Source of the DNA: Pseudomonas kilonensis
GTDB taxonomy: Bacteria > Pseudomonadota > Gammaproteobacteria > Pseudomonadales > Pseudomonadaceae
DNA: 64,000 nt
Reading direction: 5' to 3'
Assembly (NCBI RefSeq): GCF_001269885.1
Contig: NZ_LHVH01000013.1
Location: 1-64,000, forward strand
Positions 27,575-36,829 of this stretch are shown here, piece after piece. Position numbers and translations under genes: made by a program. Position 1 is the first letter of the stretch. The number at the start of each line of letters is the position of its first letter. The notes beneath the pieces were generated by a model. The model was not told the DNA's origin and did no database searches. It saw only the letters and a program-made list of their open reading frames with translations.

Positions 27575-28921
27575 ATGAGTGCAGTTCAAAGCGTCGGCCC
27601 GCAAGCATTGCCGGCACTGCAGGAACAAGTCGAGCAGATCCTCGCCGAAGCCAAGCGCCAGGGCGCCACTGCCTGTGAAGTGGCGGTATCGCTGGAGCAG
27701 GGTCTGTCGACGTCGGTGCGCCAGCGCGAGGTGGAAACCGTCGAATTCAATCGCGACCAGGGCTTTGGAATCACCTTGTACGTGGGCCAGCGCAAGGGCT
27801 CGGCCAGCACTTCGGCCAGCGGCCCGGAGGCCATTCGCGAAACCGTCGCCGCGGCCCTGGCGATTGCCAAGCACACCTCCGAAGACGAAGCCTCGGGCCT
27901 GGCCGATGCTGCGCTGATGTGCAAGGAGCTGCGCGACTTCGACCTCTTCCACGCCTGGGACATCACCCCCGAGCAGGCCATCGAACAGGCACTGCGTTGC
28001 GAAGCGGCGGCATTCGAGGCCGACAGCCGGATCAAGAACGCCGACGGCACGACGCTCAATACCCACCAGGGCTGCCGGGTCTACGGCAACAGCCACGGTT
28101 TCATCGGTGGTTATGCATCGACCCGCCACAGCCTCAGTTGCGTGATGATCGCCGAGGCCAACGGCCAGATGCAGCGTGATTACTGGTACGACGTGAGCCG
28201 CCAGGGCAGCTTGCTGGCAGATCCGGTGAGCATCGGCCAGAAAGCCGCGCAACGGGCGGCCAGCCGCCTGGGCGCGCGACCGGTGCCGACCTGCGAAGTG
28301 CCGGTGCTGTTTTCGGCCGAGCTGGCCGGCGGCCTGTTCGGCAGCTTCCTGTCGGCGGTGTCCGGCGGCAACCTGTACCGCAAGTCGTCGTTCCTCGAGG
28401 GCGCGCTGGGCCAGAAACTGTTCCCGCAATGGATGACCATCGACGAGCGTCCGCACCTGATGCAGGCCATGGGCAGCTCGGCGTTCGACGGCGACGGCCT
28501 GGCCACCTACGCCAAGCCGTTCGTGGAAAATGGCGAGTTGGTGTCCTACATCCTCGGCACCTATTCGGGCCGCAAGCTCGGCATGCCGAGCACCGCCAAT
28601 GCCGGTGGCGTGCATAACCTGTTCGTGACCCATGGCGAAGAAGACCAGGCCGCATTGCTGCGGCGCATGGGCCGGGGCCTGCTGGTGACCGAACTGATGG
28701 GCCACGGCCTGAACATGGTCACCGGTGACTATTCCCGGGGCGCAGCGGGTTTCTGGGTCGAGAACGGCGAGATCCAGTTCCCGGTCCAGGAGGTCACCAT
28801 CGCTGGAAACATGCGCGACATGTTCAAGCAGATCGTGGCCGTGGGCAACGACCTGGAACTGCGCAGCAACATCCGCACCGGCTCGGTGTTGATCGAGCGG
28901 ATGACGGTGGCGGGTAGCTAA
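27575..28921 (+). CDS. pmbA: metalloprotease subunit PmbA (TldE)
   Basis: PmbA/TldE is the non-catalytic partner of TldD. The 448 residues align with TldD-family architecture but lack an HExxxH; the corresponding segment reads [20 protein letters not shown]. The C-terminal motif [21 protein letters not shown] is typical of PmbA. ATG 27575 has GGAG six bases before it; the GTG four codons earlier overlaps that site. A bidirectional terminator follows. Confidence 0.95.
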   Translation: MSAVQSVGPQALPALQEQVEQILAEAKRQGATACEVAVSLEQGLSTSVRQREVETVEFNRDQGFGITLYVGQRKGSASTSASGPEAIRETVAAALAIAKHTSEDEASGLADAALMCKELRDFDLFHAWDITPEQAIEQALRCEAAAFEADSRIKNADGTTLNTHQGCRVYGNSHGFIGGYASTRHSLSCVMIAEANGQMQRDYWYDVSRQGSLLADPVSIGQKAAQRAASRLGARPVPTCEVPVLFSAELAGGLFGSFLSAVSGGNLYRKSSFLEGALGQKLFPQWMTIDERPHLMQAMGSSAFDGDGLATYAKPFVENGELVSYILGTYSGRKLGMPSTANAGGVHNLFVTHGEEDQAALLRRMGRGLLVTELMGHGLNMVTGDYSRGAAGFWVENGEIQFPVQEVTIAGNMRDMFKQIVAVGNDLELRSNIRTGSVLIERMTVAGS

Positions 28922-28934
28922 CGCTCACTGCTTG

Positions 28935-28975
28935 AAAAAAAGGCGCGTCATCCACTGGGGTGACGCGCCTTTTTT
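28935..28975. terminator. rho-independent terminator after pmbA
   Basis: GGCGCGTCA and TGACGCGCC form a perfect 9-bp stem with a 10-base loop. It is preceded by seven A and followed by six T, so it can act in both directions. Confidence 0.93.
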
Positions 28976-28991
28976 GTACCGACAGAATCTT

Positions 28992-29129
28992 TGTGGCGAG
29001 GGGATTTATCCCCGCTGGGGTGCGAAGCGCCCCCAAAAACCTGACCCCGCGTTGTGTCTTGTTGATTGTCGAGGGCTGCTTCGCACCCCAGCGGGGCGGT
29101 GCGACGTTTCGCTAAATCCCCTCGCCACC
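28992..29129. repeat. inverted repeat, family B, with an altered right arm
   Basis: The left arm TGTGGCGAGGGGATTTATCC is intact. In the right arm the expected GCGGGGATAAATCCCC is changed: 17 bases (CGGTGCGACGTTTCGCT) stand where AT is found in other copies. It occupies most of the gap between pmbA and the Fur box. Confidence 0.85.
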
Positions 29130-29171
29130 ATGTGATCTTCATTAGGCTTGTGTTGCTTCTTATTATCATCT

Positions 29172-29190
29172 AATAATGAATCTCATTAGC
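29172..29190. promoter_or_regulatory. Fur box of the fagA-fumC-orfX-sodA operon
   Basis: AATAATGAATCTCATTAGC matches the 19-base Fur consensus (GATAATGATAATCATTATC) at 14 positions and ends 17 bases before the fagA start. Adjacent AT-rich sequence (TTATTATCATC at 29160) may extend it. The operon is known to be Fur-repressed in P. aeruginosa, so it should be induced by iron starvation here. Confidence 0.85.
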
Positions 29191-29206
29191 CGAGTGAGCC
29201 CCGGTC

Positions 29207-29602
29207 ATGAGTTCTGCCCTGCACGAACAACCCTACCTTGAAAGCTGGCGCTGGATGAGCCGCCAGATCCGTTGCGCGATGAACCCGGACGAGCCGCGGC
29301 TGATCGAGCACTACCTGGCCGAGGGCCGCTATCTGGCCGGCTGCACCGCCACTTCGCCCTGGATGATCGCCGAGACCGCGTTCCGGCTGCTGCTCGACAC
29401 CGCCTCGGATGTCGCGCTGCCCTGGCACTGGCGCAATCTCTGCCTCGACCAGGCCTGGCGCCCACTGCGCGACCTCGAACAACAGTCACTGTGCCGCTGC
29501 CGCCTCAAGCGCTGGCAGAGCCATGCCTGGGCGCTGGCGACCTGCGCCCTGGAGCCGTCGATTTCTCTTATTGAACTGGTGCAAGGATCTCCCGATGAGT
29601 AA
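29207..29602 (+). CDS. fagA: FagA, Fur-associated protein of unknown biochemical role
   Basis: This 131-residue protein is recognised by its position at the head of fumC-orfX-sodA and by its Trp/Arg/Cys-rich sequence (ESWRWMSRQIRCAMNPDEPR; WHWRNLCLDQAWRPL; SLCRCRLKRWQSHAW). No enzyme motif, signal peptide or membrane helix is visible. The conserved Cys and His residues suggest metal or cofactor contact, but that is inference. The Fur box ends 17 bases upstream. Its 3' end overlaps fumC by eight bases, so translation is probably coupled. Confidence 0.9.
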   Translation: MSSALHEQPYLESWRWMSRQIRCAMNPDEPRLIEHYLAEGRYLAGCTATSPWMIAETAFRLLLDTASDVALPWHWRNLCLDQAWRPLRDLEQQSLCRCRLKRWQSHAWALATCALEPSISLIELVQGSPDE

Positions 29603-30971
29603 TACCCGTATCGAACGCGACAGCATGGGCGAGCTGCAAGTCCCGGTGGATGCCCTCTATGGCGCCCAGACCCAGCGTGCCGTGGATAACTTCCCGGTCA
29701 GCGGCCAGCGTATGCCGGCGCAGTTCATTCGCGCCCTGATCCTGGCCAAGGCCGCCGCTGCCCGGGCCAACGTAGAACTGGAACAAATCAGCGCGGCCCA
29801 AGGCAAGGCCATCGTCGATGCGTCACTGGGGCTGCTCGAAGGCCGTTTCATGGACCATTTTCCGGTGGATATCTTCCAGACCGGCTCCGGCACCAGTTCC
29901 AACATGAACGCCAACGAAGTGATCGCCACCCTCGCCAGCCGCCTGCTGGGAGAGACGGTCAACCCGAACGACCACGTCAATTGCGGCCAGAGCAGCAACG
30001 ACATCATCCCCACCAGTATTCATGTCAGCGCTGCCTTGGCCTTGCATGAGCAACTGCTGCCGGCGCTGTTGCACCTGGTGCAGGTGATCGAGCGCAAGGC
30101 CGAAGAGGTCCACCCATTCATCAAAACGGGTCGCACCCATCTGATGGATGCCATGCCGGTGCGCCTGAGCCAGGTGCTCGACGGTTGGGCGCAGCAGCTC
30201 AAGGCCAATATCGGCCACTTGCAGGATGTGCTGCCGAGCCTGCAATCCCTGGCCCAGGGCGGTACGGCGGTCGGCACCGGGGTCAATGCCCATCCGCGTT
30301 TCGCCGAGTTGTTCAGCCAGCAACTGACGCAATTGACCCAGGTGCAATTCACCCCGGGCAAGAATCTGTTCGCGCTGATCGGCTCCCAGGACACCGCCGT
30401 AGCGGTTTCCGGGCAGCTCAAGACCACCGCCGTGTCGCTGATGAAAATCGCCAACGACCTGCGCTGGATGAATTCCGGGCCGCTGGCAGGCCTGGGCGAG
30501 ATCGAGCTCGAAGGCTTGCAGCCGGGCTCCTCAATCATGCCCGGCAAGGTCAACCCGGTCATTCCTGAAGCCACCGCGATGGTGGCGGCCCAGGTGATCG
30601 GCAACGACACGGTGATCACTGTCGCCGGTCAATCGGGCAACTTCGAGTTGAACGTGATGCTGCCGATCATCGCCCAGAACCTGCTGAGCAGCATCACCCT
30701 GATTTCCACCGCCAGCCGCTTGCTGGCGGACAAGGCCATTGCCACGTTCAAGGTCAACGAAGCCCGGCTCAAGGAAGCGTTGTCGCGCAACCCGATCCTG
30801 GTGACCGCGCTCAATCCCATCATCGGTTACCAGAAGGCCGCTGAAATCGCCAAGAAGGCTTACCAGCAAGGTCGGCCGGTCATCGATGTCGCTCTGGAGC
30901 ACACCGACCTGACACGCAGCGAACTCGAAGTCCTGCTGGACCCGGAGAAGCTCACCGCCGGCGGCGTGTAA
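29595..30971 (+). CDS. fumC: class II fumarate hydratase, iron-independent
   Basis: FumC converts fumarate to malate without an iron-sulfur cluster, so it replaces FumA-type enzyme when iron is scarce or oxidants are present. The 458 residues show the three conserved regions of the fumarase/aspartase family: TGSGTSSNMNANEV, the active-site GRTHLMDAMPVRL, and the signature GSSIMPGKVNP. ATG 29595 overlaps the end of fagA. It is second in the Fur-controlled operon with orfX and sodA. Confidence 0.97.
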   Translation: MSNTRIERDSMGELQVPVDALYGAQTQRAVDNFPVSGQRMPAQFIRALILAKAAAARANVELEQISAAQGKAIVDASLGLLEGRFMDHFPVDIFQTGSGTSSNMNANEVIATLASRLLGETVNPNDHVNCGQSSNDIIPTSIHVSAALALHEQLLPALLHLVQVIERKAEEVHPFIKTGRTHLMDAMPVRLSQVLDGWAQQLKANIGHLQDVLPSLQSLAQGGTAVGTGVNAHPRFAELFSQQLTQLTQVQFTPGKNLFALIGSQDTAVAVSGQLKTTAVSLMKIANDLRWMNSGPLAGLGEIELEGLQPGSSIMPGKVNPVIPEATAMVAAQVIGNDTVITVAGQSGNFELNVMLPIIAQNLLSSITLISTASRLLADKAIATFKVNEARLKEALSRNPILVTALNPIIGYQKAAEIAKKAYQQGRPVIDVALEHTDLTRSELEVLLDPEKLTAGGV

Positions 30972-30998
30972 CCCCGACACCTGTGTGGAGGACTCATC

Positions 30999-31439
30999 AT
31001 GGAACACTGGAAGCGTACGATCGAACGGGCCAATCGTTGTTTCATGCTGGGCGAGTTGGTGGACGCCCGCGAAGCTTACCTACAGGCCCTGGCGCTGGCC
31101 CAGGTGCTGTTCGAGCGTTGGGCGGATGCCGACGAAGCCGTGGCCGCGTGCGTCGTCTCCCATCACAACCTGGCGGACCTGCACTTGCGCCTGAACCAGC
31201 CGGAGGAGAGCGCCGAGTATTTGTGTGCGATCCACCAACGGTTGTTGCAGACCATGCAGGACGAACGTCTGGCGCCGGCCCTGCGCGCCGCCGCGCTGCG
31301 CCAGAGCCACAAGACCTATGTCGAACTGCTGAATTTCATCAGCGAGCACGGTGAATACCCACGCACCCAGCGCCTGCTGCACTGCAACGCTGCTGCGCCC
31401 CGGCAGCGCAATGCCCCTCTTCATCATGGAGTCCATTGA
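30999..31439 (+). CDS. OrfX, conserved helical protein between fumC and sodA
   Basis: The 146-residue, mostly alpha-helical protein has TPR-like paired helices ([40 protein letters not shown]). It corresponds to orfX of the Pseudomonas fagA-fumC-orfX-sodA operon. Several His and Cys residues (SHHN; LLHCN; LHHG) cluster, which could bind metal. No function is established that I know of. The start follows GTGGAGGA by 7 bases; the stop is two bases before the sodA ATG. Confidence 0.85.
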   Translation: MEHWKRTIERANRCFMLGELVDAREAYLQALALAQVLFERWADADEAVAACVVSHHNLADLHLRLNQPEESAEYLCAIHQRLLQTMQDERLAPALRAAALRQSHKTYVELLNFISEHGEYPRTQRLLHCNAAAPRQRNAPLHHGVH

Positions 31440-31441
31440 AC

Positions 31442-32065
31442 ATGGCTTTTACCTTGCCTGCATTGCCCTACGCCTACGACGCCCTGGAACCGCACATCGA
31501 TGCGCAAACCATGGAGATCCACTACACCAAGCATCACCAGACCTACATCAATAACCTCAACGCAGCGGTGGACGGCACCGAATACGCCGGGTGGCCTGTC
31601 GAAAAACTGGTGTCCAGCGTGGAGCAGTTGCCACCAAGCCTGCAGGCCGCAGTGATCAACCAGGGCGGCGGCCATGCCAACCATTCGTTGTTCTGGGAAG
31701 TGATGACGCCCCGGGGCGGCGGCCTGCCTGATGGTGGTCTGGCGGCGGCGATCGAAGCACAACTGGGCGGTATCGAGCGTTTCAAGGAAGCTTTCACCAA
31801 AGCAGCGCTGACCCGTTTCGGCAGCGGCTGGGCCTGGTTGAGCGTCACCCCGCAAAAGACCCTGGTGGTGGAAAGCAGCGGCAACCAGGACAGCCCGCTG
31901 ATGAAGGGCAACACGCCGATTCTTGGCCTGGACGTCTGGGAGCACGCCTATTACCTGCGCTACCAGAACCGTCGTCCGGAATACATCAGCGCCTTCTACA
32001 ATGTGATCAACTGGCCTGAGGTCGCCCGGCGCTACCAGGCTGCGCTGGCTTCGAGTCCTTCATGA
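31442..32065 (+). CDS. sodA: manganese superoxide dismutase
   Basis: SodA removes superoxide using manganese and substitutes for the iron enzyme when iron is low. The 207 residues have metal ligands H27, H81 ([11 protein letters not shown]), D164 and H168 ([19 protein letters not shown]). The GGGHANHS motif and the operon position favour the Mn form. ATG 31442 is preferred to the TTG two codons earlier. The last gene of the classic operon, it is followed after 19 bases by a ZIP transporter that may supply metal. Confidence 0.96.
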   Translation: MAFTLPALPYAYDALEPHIDAQTMEIHYTKHHQTYINNLNAAVDGTEYAGWPVEKLVSSVEQLPPSLQAAVINQGGGHANHSLFWEVMTPRGGGLPDGGLAAAIEAQLGGIERFKEAFTKAALTRFGSGWAWLSVTPQKTLVVESSGNQDSPLMKGNTPILGLDVWEHAYYLRYQNRRPEYISAFYNVINWPEVARRYQAALASSPS

Positions 32066-32084
32066 AAACAACTCAAGGCTGACT

Positions 32085-32975
32085 ATGGATACTCAAACAC
32101 TGGCGATTGGAAGCGGACGGATGTTTCGCTACGCCTTGGGATCGTTGTTGCTGTTGGCCGGGATGACGTTGTTGGCGGCCCAGGGCCTGGTATGGCTGGA
32201 CCTGGAGCCCAGGCTGCTGCGTGCGCTTGAGGGTGGCGGGCTCTGCGCCTTGGGCACCGCGCTGGGGGCCGTGCCGGTGTTGGTCATCCGGCGCATGCCC
32301 CAGGCCGTCAGCGATTCGCTGCTGGGTTTTGGTGCCGGGGTGATGCTTGCGGCCACGGCGTTCTCGCTGATCGTGCCGGGCATTGCTGCGGCCGAGCAGT
32401 TGGGATTGACGCCTTGGGCGGCCAGCGGCCTCATCAGTTTTGGCATTCTATTGGGCGCGTTCGGGCTGTACCTGGTGGACCGCAAGGTCTCGGCCAGCCC
32501 CGAAAGGCTGGTCGCGGCGCCAGGACGTCCGATCATTGCGCCGCGGATCTGGCTGTTCGTGTTTGCCATCATCGCCCACAACATTCCCGAAGGCATGGCG
32601 GTGGGCGTGTCGGCGGGTGGTGGCATGCCGGATGCCGACAGCCTGGCGATGGGCATCGCCTTGCAGGATGTGCCCGAAGGGCTGGTGATCGCGTTGGTGC
32701 TGGCTACGGCGGGGATGTCGCGGGCCAAGGCGTTCCTGATTGGCGCGGCGTCAGGGCTGGTCGAACCCGTGTTCGCGCTGCTGTGCGCCTGGTTGGTGAG
32801 CCTGGCCGAGATGCTCTTGCCTTTGGGTCTGGCGTTGGCGGCCGGCGCGATGCTGCTGGTGGTGACTCACGAGGTCATTCCCGAATCCCGCCGCAATGGT
32901 CACGAGAAACTGGCGAGCCTGGGGCTGTTGCTGGGGTTTTGTTTGATGATGGTGCTGGATACGGCGTTGGCGTGA
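32085..32975 (+). CDS. ZIP family divalent metal transporter
   Basis: The 296-residue inner-membrane protein has eight predicted helices and the two ZIP metal-site motifs HNIPEGMAVGVSAG (helix 4) and QDVPEGLVIALVLA (helix 5). ZIP proteins move Zn2+, Fe2+ or Mn2+ into the cytosol. It follows sodA by 19 bases, so it is probably in the iron-starvation operon. Uptake of manganese for SodA or of iron is the natural guess, though Zn2+ cannot be excluded. In helix 5 the first motif residue is Gln rather than His, which may change metal choice. Confidence 0.9.
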   Translation: MDTQTLAIGSGRMFRYALGSLLLLAGMTLLAAQGLVWLDLEPRLLRALEGGGLCALGTALGAVPVLVIRRMPQAVSDSLLGFGAGVMLAATAFSLIVPGIAAAEQLGLTPWAASGLISFGILLGAFGLYLVDRKVSASPERLVAAPGRPIIAPRIWLFVFAIIAHNIPEGMAVGVSAGGGMPDADSLAMGIALQDVPEGLVIALVLATAGMSRAKAFLIGAASGLVEPVFALLCAWLVSLAEMLLPLGLALAAGAMLLVVTHEVIPESRRNGHEKLASLGLLLGFCLMMVLDTALA

Positions 32976-33024
32976 CAAACGGCAGGCATCTAGGGTGATG
33001 TGATTTATCTGTGGCGAGGGAATC

Positions 33025-33112
33025 TGTGGGAGCAAAGCTTGCTCGCGATCCAGGCACCTCGGTTTTCTGAGTTACCGAGTCGCCTTCATCGCGAGCAAGC
33101 TTTGCTCCCACA
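33025..33112. repeat. REPIN, AAAGC subtype, nested in a family-B remnant
   Basis: Perfect arms TGTGGGAGCAAAGCTTGCTC...GAGCAAGCTTTGCTCCCACA are present. Immediately outside are GATTTAT-CT-GTGGCGAGGGAAT (33002-33023) and ATTCCCTTGCCACAATAAATC (33118-33138), which are themselves inverted and match the ends of family B. The whole lies between the convergent ZIP and npr genes. Confidence 0.88.
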
Positions 33113-33157
33113 AATGAATTCCCTTGCCACAATAAATCCGCCTTGGGATTTGGTCAG

Positions 33158-33433
33158 TTACTCGCCTTCGTCGAAATATCGGTTGATCAGGTCAACCAAG
33201 GCATCCATCGCTTCCTGCGCCTGATCACCTTCGGTGTGCAGGTGGATCTTGGTGCCCTTGCCGGCGGCGAGCATCATCATCGCCATGATGCTTTTACCGT
33301 CGACCGTAGACTCTGGCGTGCGACCGACCCTGATGGTGGTGTCCTTGAACTGGCCCGCGACGCCGACGAACTTGGCCGATGCTCGGGCATGCAAGCCCAG
33401 CTTGTTGATGATTTCAATTTCCTGAGCAGGCAT
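33158..33433 (-). CDS. ptsO: HPr-like phosphocarrier NPr of the nitrogen PTS
   Basis: NPr passes phosphate from EI-Ntr (PtsP) to EIIA-Ntr (PtsN). The 91 residues carry the phosphorylated H15 in NKLGLHARASAKFV and the regulatory-type serine motif GKSIMAMMMLAAGKGT. It lies 15 bases after rapZ and is the last gene of the rpoN-hpf-ptsN-rapZ-ptsO operon. This matches the standard Pseudomonas order. Confidence 0.95.
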   Translation of the reverse strand: MPAQEIEIINKLGLHARASAKFVGVAGQFKDTTIRVGRTPESTVDGKSIMAMMMLAAGKGTKIHLHTEGDQAQEAMDALVDLINRYFDEGE

Positions 33434-33448
33434 CGCGATGTGAATCCT

Positions 33449-34306
33449 TTAGCTGAGGTCGCGGTGGCGAACCTGGACGTTCTTCAGGGACTGTTGCAGG
33501 AGCTGACCCAGGCGTTCGGTCAGGTAGACGGAGCGGTGATGGCCACCAGTACAACCAATGGCGATCGTGACATAGGCGCGGTTGCTCGCGGCAAAGCGGG
33601 GCAGCCATTTGAGCAGGTAGCTGGAGATGTCCTGGTACATTTCCTCGACATCCGGTTGTGCGGCCAGGTAGTCGATCACCGGTTGGTCGAGCCCGGACTG
33701 CTCGCGCAATTCCGGTTTCCAATAAGGATTGGGCAGGCAGCGCACATCGAACACCAGGTCGGCGTCTACTGGCATGCCACGTTTGAAACCGAACGACTCC
33801 ACCAGGAACGCCGTGCCCGGCTCGGGTTGGTTGAGCAGGCGCAGCTTGATCGTGTCGCGCAACTGATACAGGTTCAGGTGCGTGGTGTTGACCTTCAGGT
33901 CCGCCAGGTCGGCGATCGGCCCCAGTAGCTGGCTTTCGTCCTCGATGGCTTCGGCCAGGGAACGGTTGGCATTGCTCAGCGGGTGGCGCCGGCGGGTTTC
34001 GGAAAAACGCTTGAGCAGTGTTTCTTCATCGGCATCCAGGTACAGCACATCGCACTGGATATGCCGGTTGCGCACTTCCTCGAGCAGTTCAGGAAAACGC
34101 GACAGGTGGCTTGGCAGGTTGCGTGCGTCGATGGACACCGCTACCAGCGGTTGCGCCAGCTCGGTGTGGATCAGGGCGCGTTCGGCCAGTTCCGGCAGCA
34201 GGCCGGCGGGCAGGTTGTCGATGCAATAGTAGCCGCTGTCCTCAAGCACGTTGAGGGCTGTGCTTTTACCGGAGCCGGAGCGGCCACTGACAATGATCAT
34301 GCGCAT
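33449..34306 (-). CDS. rapZ: RNase adapter protein RapZ (YvcJ family nucleotide-binding protein)
   Basis: RapZ-family proteins bind nucleotides; in E. coli RapZ guides RNase E to the sRNA GlmZ and senses glucosamine-6-phosphate. The 285 residues have a Walker A motif near the N-terminus ([18 protein letters not shown]), the Walker B-like [19 protein letters not shown], and the C-terminal [16 protein letters not shown] signature. ATG 34306 lies two bases after the ptsN stop. Whether a GlmZ-like target exists in Pseudomonas is uncertain, so the RNA role is carried over from the family. Confidence 0.94.
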   Translation of the reverse strand: MRMIIVSGRSGSGKSTALNVLEDSGYYCIDNLPAGLLPELAERALIHTELAQPLVAVSIDARNLPSHLSRFPELLEEVRNRHIQCDVLYLDADEETLLKRFSETRRRHPLSNANRSLAEAIEDESQLLGPIADLADLKVNTTHLNLYQLRDTIKLRLLNQPEPGTAFLVESFGFKRGMPVDADLVFDVRCLPNPYWKPELREQSGLDQPVIDYLAAQPDVEEMYQDISSYLLKWLPRFAASNRAYVTIAIGCTGGHHRSVYLTERLGQLLQQSLKNVQVRHRDLS

Positions 34307-34308
34307 TT

Positions 34309-34773
34309 TTAATGACCGTTCTGCTCGTCCAGGACAACCTGGTACAACGCTTCGTTGCTCGGTGCGCTGCGCAGTTTTTCGCGCACTTCCTTGCGGTCCA
34401 GCATGCTGGCAATCTGGCGCAGCAGCTCGAGGTGCGCATCGGTCGCCGCTTCCGGTACCAGCAATACAAACAGCAGGTCGACCGGGGCGCCGTCGATGGC
34501 GTCGAAATCTATGGCGGTTTCAAGGTGCAACAGCGCGCTGATCGGCGCGGCACAACCCTTGAGACGGCAGTGAGGAATGGCGATGCCGTTGCCAAAACCG
34601 GTGGAACCGAGTTTTTCACGGGCAACCAGGGCCTCGAAGACGTCCTGCATTTCCAGATCCGGCACTTCGCGGTGGATCAGGTTGGCAATTTGCTCGAGGG
34701 CTTTCTTTTTACTGCCGCCCGGCGCGTTCACTTGGGAACGGCCGGGGGTCAGGATGGTTTCTAGTCGGATCAT
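34309..34773 (-). CDS. ptsN: nitrogen PTS EIIA component PtsN
   Basis: PtsN (EIIA-Ntr) is a regulatory phosphoprotein affecting potassium, carbon and nitrogen responses. The 154 residues contain the phosphorylated H68 in [13 protein letters not shown], the same residue number known for P. putida IIA-Ntr. It is third in the rpoN operon, 12 bases after hpf and two before rapZ. Confidence 0.96.
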   Translation of the reverse strand: MIRLETILTPGRSQVNAPGGSKKKALEQIANLIHREVPDLEMQDVFEALVAREKLGSTGFGNGIAIPHCRLKGCAAPISALLHLETAIDFDAIDGAPVDLLFVLLVPEAATDAHLELLRQIASMLDRKEVREKLRSAPSNEALYQVVLDEQNGH

Positions 34774-34785
34774 GGATTGGGGGGG

Positions 34786-35094
34786 TTAACGACCGGTTGC
34801 GCCCTGGAGGAGGCTCTGGGTCTTTTCCTTATGCTTTTTGAGTTGGCGATCCAGCTTGTCGGTCAGCAGGTCAATCGCGGCATACATGTCTGTGTGCTCT
34901 GCGTTGGCAACCACTTCTCCGCCGGGGATATGCAGCGTGGCTTCGATTTTCTGCAGCAGTTTCTCGACGTTCATCGTGACTTGCACGTTGGTGATCTTGT
35001 CGAAATGCCTCTCCAATCGGTCGAGTTTTTCGCCGATGTAGGTGCGCAGGGGTTCGGTCACTTCCAGTTGGTGTCCACTGATGTTGACTTGCAT
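34786..35094 (-). CDS. hpf: ribosome hibernation promoting factor HPF
   Basis: The short HPF/YfiA-type protein (102 residues) binds the 30S decoding site and stabilises resting ribosomes. It starts MQVNISGHQLEVTEPLRTYI and has the basic C-terminal helix LTDKLDRQLKKHKEKTQS. ATG 35094 is preceded by GAAGGAGAAG; the upstream in-frame extension (HWQRRR...) is not homologous to the family. It lies 77 bases after rpoN and upstream of ptsN. Confidence 0.95.
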   Translation of the reverse strand: MQVNISGHQLEVTEPLRTYIGEKLDRLERHFDKITNVQVTMNVEKLLQKIEATLHIPGGEVVANAEHTDMYAAIDLLTDKLDRQLKKHKEKTQSLLQGATGR

Positions 35095-35171
35095 ACAGCT
35101 TCTCCTTCGTTGCCAGTGCATAAAGCGGCAGGCAGAAATGCCTGCCACTGGAACGCTGTGGCGTGGCCTTG

Positions 35172-36665
35172 TTACATCAACCGCTTGCGTTCGCTCGAAG
35201 GCGCGATCCCGAGGGATTCGCGGTACTTGGCGACGGTACGGCGGGCCACCTGAATGCCTTGTGCCTCCAGTAAACCAGCGATCTTGCTGTCACTCAACGG
35301 CTTTTTCTGATTTTCCGCGGCCACCAGTTTTTTGATGATCGCGCGGATGGCCGTGGACGAGCATTCGCCGCCTTCGGAGGTGCTGACATGGCTGGAGAAA
35401 AAGTATTTCAATTCATAGATGCCCCGGGGGGTATGCATGAATTTCTGGGTGGTTACCCGGGAAATCGTCGACTCGTGCATGCCCACTGCCTCGGCAATGT
35501 CATGCAGGACCAACGGTTTCATCGCCTCATCGCCGTACTCCAGGAAGCCGCGCTGATGCTCGACGATCTGGGTGGCCACTTTCATCAGGGTTTCGTTGCG
35601 GCTTTGCAGGCTCTTGATGAACCAGCGCGCTTCCTGCAACTGGTTGCGCATGAAGGTGTTGTCGGCGCTGGTGTCGGCGCGCTTGACGAAGCCGGCGTAC
35701 TGGGCGTTGACGCGCAGCTTGGGCACCGACTCCTGGTTGAGCTCCACCAGCCAGCGATCATTGTGCTTGCGCACGATCACGTCGGGGACCACGTATTCAG
35801 GTTCAGTGGATTCGATCTGCGAGCCGGGGCGCGGGTTGAGGCTCTGCACCAGTTCGATGACCTGGCGCAGCTCATCTTCCTTGAGCTTCATGCGACGCAT
35901 CAGTTGACTGTAGTCGCGGCCGCCCAGCAGGTCGATGTAATCGGTGACCAGCCGCTTGGCTTCGGCCAGCCACGGTGTCTTGGCGGACAACTGGCGCAGT
36001 TGCAGCAACAGGCACTCACCCAGGTTGCGGGCGCCGATGCCGGCCGGCTCGAACTGCTGGATGCGATGGAGGACGGCTTCGATCTCGTCCAGCTCGATGT
36101 CGAGCTCGGGGTCGAACGCTTCGAGGATTTCGTCGAGGGTCTCGTCCAGGTAGCCCTGGTTGTTGATGCAATCGATCAGGGTTACGGCGATCAGGCGATC
36201 GGTGTCGGACATCGGCGCCAGGTTCAGCTGCCACAGCAGGTGGCTTTGCAGGCTTTCGCCGGCAGAGGTGCGGGTGGTGAAGTCCCACTCGTCGTCATCG
36301 CTGCTCGGCAGGTTGCTGGCGCTGGTCTGGTAGACGTCTTCCCAGGCCGTGTCCACGGGCAACTCGTTGGGGATGCGTTCGTTCCATTCGCCATCCTCGA
36401 GGTTATCCACCGTCGGGGCGGCTTCCTGGTAGGACGGTTCCGGGATTTCGGTGTTGGTCTTCTGCTCGACGTTGTCGGCCAGCGGATCGGTGTTATCGAA
36501 GTCGTCGCCTTCTTCCTGGCGTTCGAGCATCGGATTGGACTCCAGGGCCTCCTGGATTTCCTGTTGCAGGTCCAGGGTCGACAATTGGAGCAGGCGGATG
36601 GCCTGTTGCAGCTGCGGTGTCATCGTCAGCTGCTGGCCCATTCTCAAGACTAGCGATGGTTTCAT
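35172..36665 (-). CDS. rpoN: RNA polymerase sigma-54 factor
   Basis: Sigma-54 directs polymerase to -24/-12 promoters that need AAA+ activators. The 497 residues show Region I ([20 protein letters not shown], Gln/Leu-rich activator-response helix), an acidic Region II (about 50-130), the core-binding domain and the C-terminal HTH. The RpoN box is seen as [15 protein letters not shown] about 20 residues from the end. It heads the rpoN-hpf-ptsN-rapZ-ptsO operon; a perfect TATAAT lies 78 bases before the start. Confidence 0.98.
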   Translation of the reverse strand: MKPSLVLRMGQQLTMTPQLQQAIRLLQLSTLDLQQEIQEALESNPMLERQEEGDDFDNTDPLADNVEQKTNTEIPEPSYQEAAPTVDNLEDGEWNERIPNELPVDTAWEDVYQTSASNLPSSDDDEWDFTTRTSAGESLQSHLLWQLNLAPMSDTDRLIAVTLIDCINNQGYLDETLDEILEAFDPELDIELDEIEAVLHRIQQFEPAGIGARNLGECLLLQLRQLSAKTPWLAEAKRLVTDYIDLLGGRDYSQLMRRMKLKEDELRQVIELVQSLNPRPGSQIESTEPEYVVPDVIVRKHNDRWLVELNQESVPKLRVNAQYAGFVKRADTSADNTFMRNQLQEARWFIKSLQSRNETLMKVATQIVEHQRGFLEYGDEAMKPLVLHDIAEAVGMHESTISRVTTQKFMHTPRGIYELKYFFSSHVSTSEGGECSSTAIRAIIKKLVAAENQKKPLSDSKIAGLLEAQGIQVARRTVAKYRESLGIAPSSERKRLM

Positions 36666-36742
36666 GGCAGGGGCTTAACACCTTATTCGCCGGCGCACAT
36701 GCGCCATCCACTACAGGGCGCCGAAGCGCCAAACTTAAGCAA

Positions 36743-36748
36743 ATTATA
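36743..36748 (-). promoter_or_regulatory. candidate -10 element of an rpoN promoter
   Basis: On the minus strand a perfect TATAAT lies 78 bases before the rpoN start, followed by TTGC. No good -35 is seen 16-18 bases upstream (GGCAAA at 17). Confidence 0.45.
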
Positions 36749-36773
36749 TGCCTGAAACTGAAGTGTTTGCCTA

Positions 36774-36805
36774 GAGCGTCGCCATAATAAAATTAAACGA
36801 CGCTC
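36774..36805. terminator. stem-loop between lptB and rpoN
   Basis: GAGCGTCG and CGACGCTC form a perfect 8-bp stem around a 16-base AT-rich loop, 24 bases after the lptB stop. There is no T-run after the stem, so termination may be weak and rpoN may receive read-through from lptB. Confidence 0.45.
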
Positions 36806-36829
36806 GGGCAAGTCGCCAGACACTTGTCC

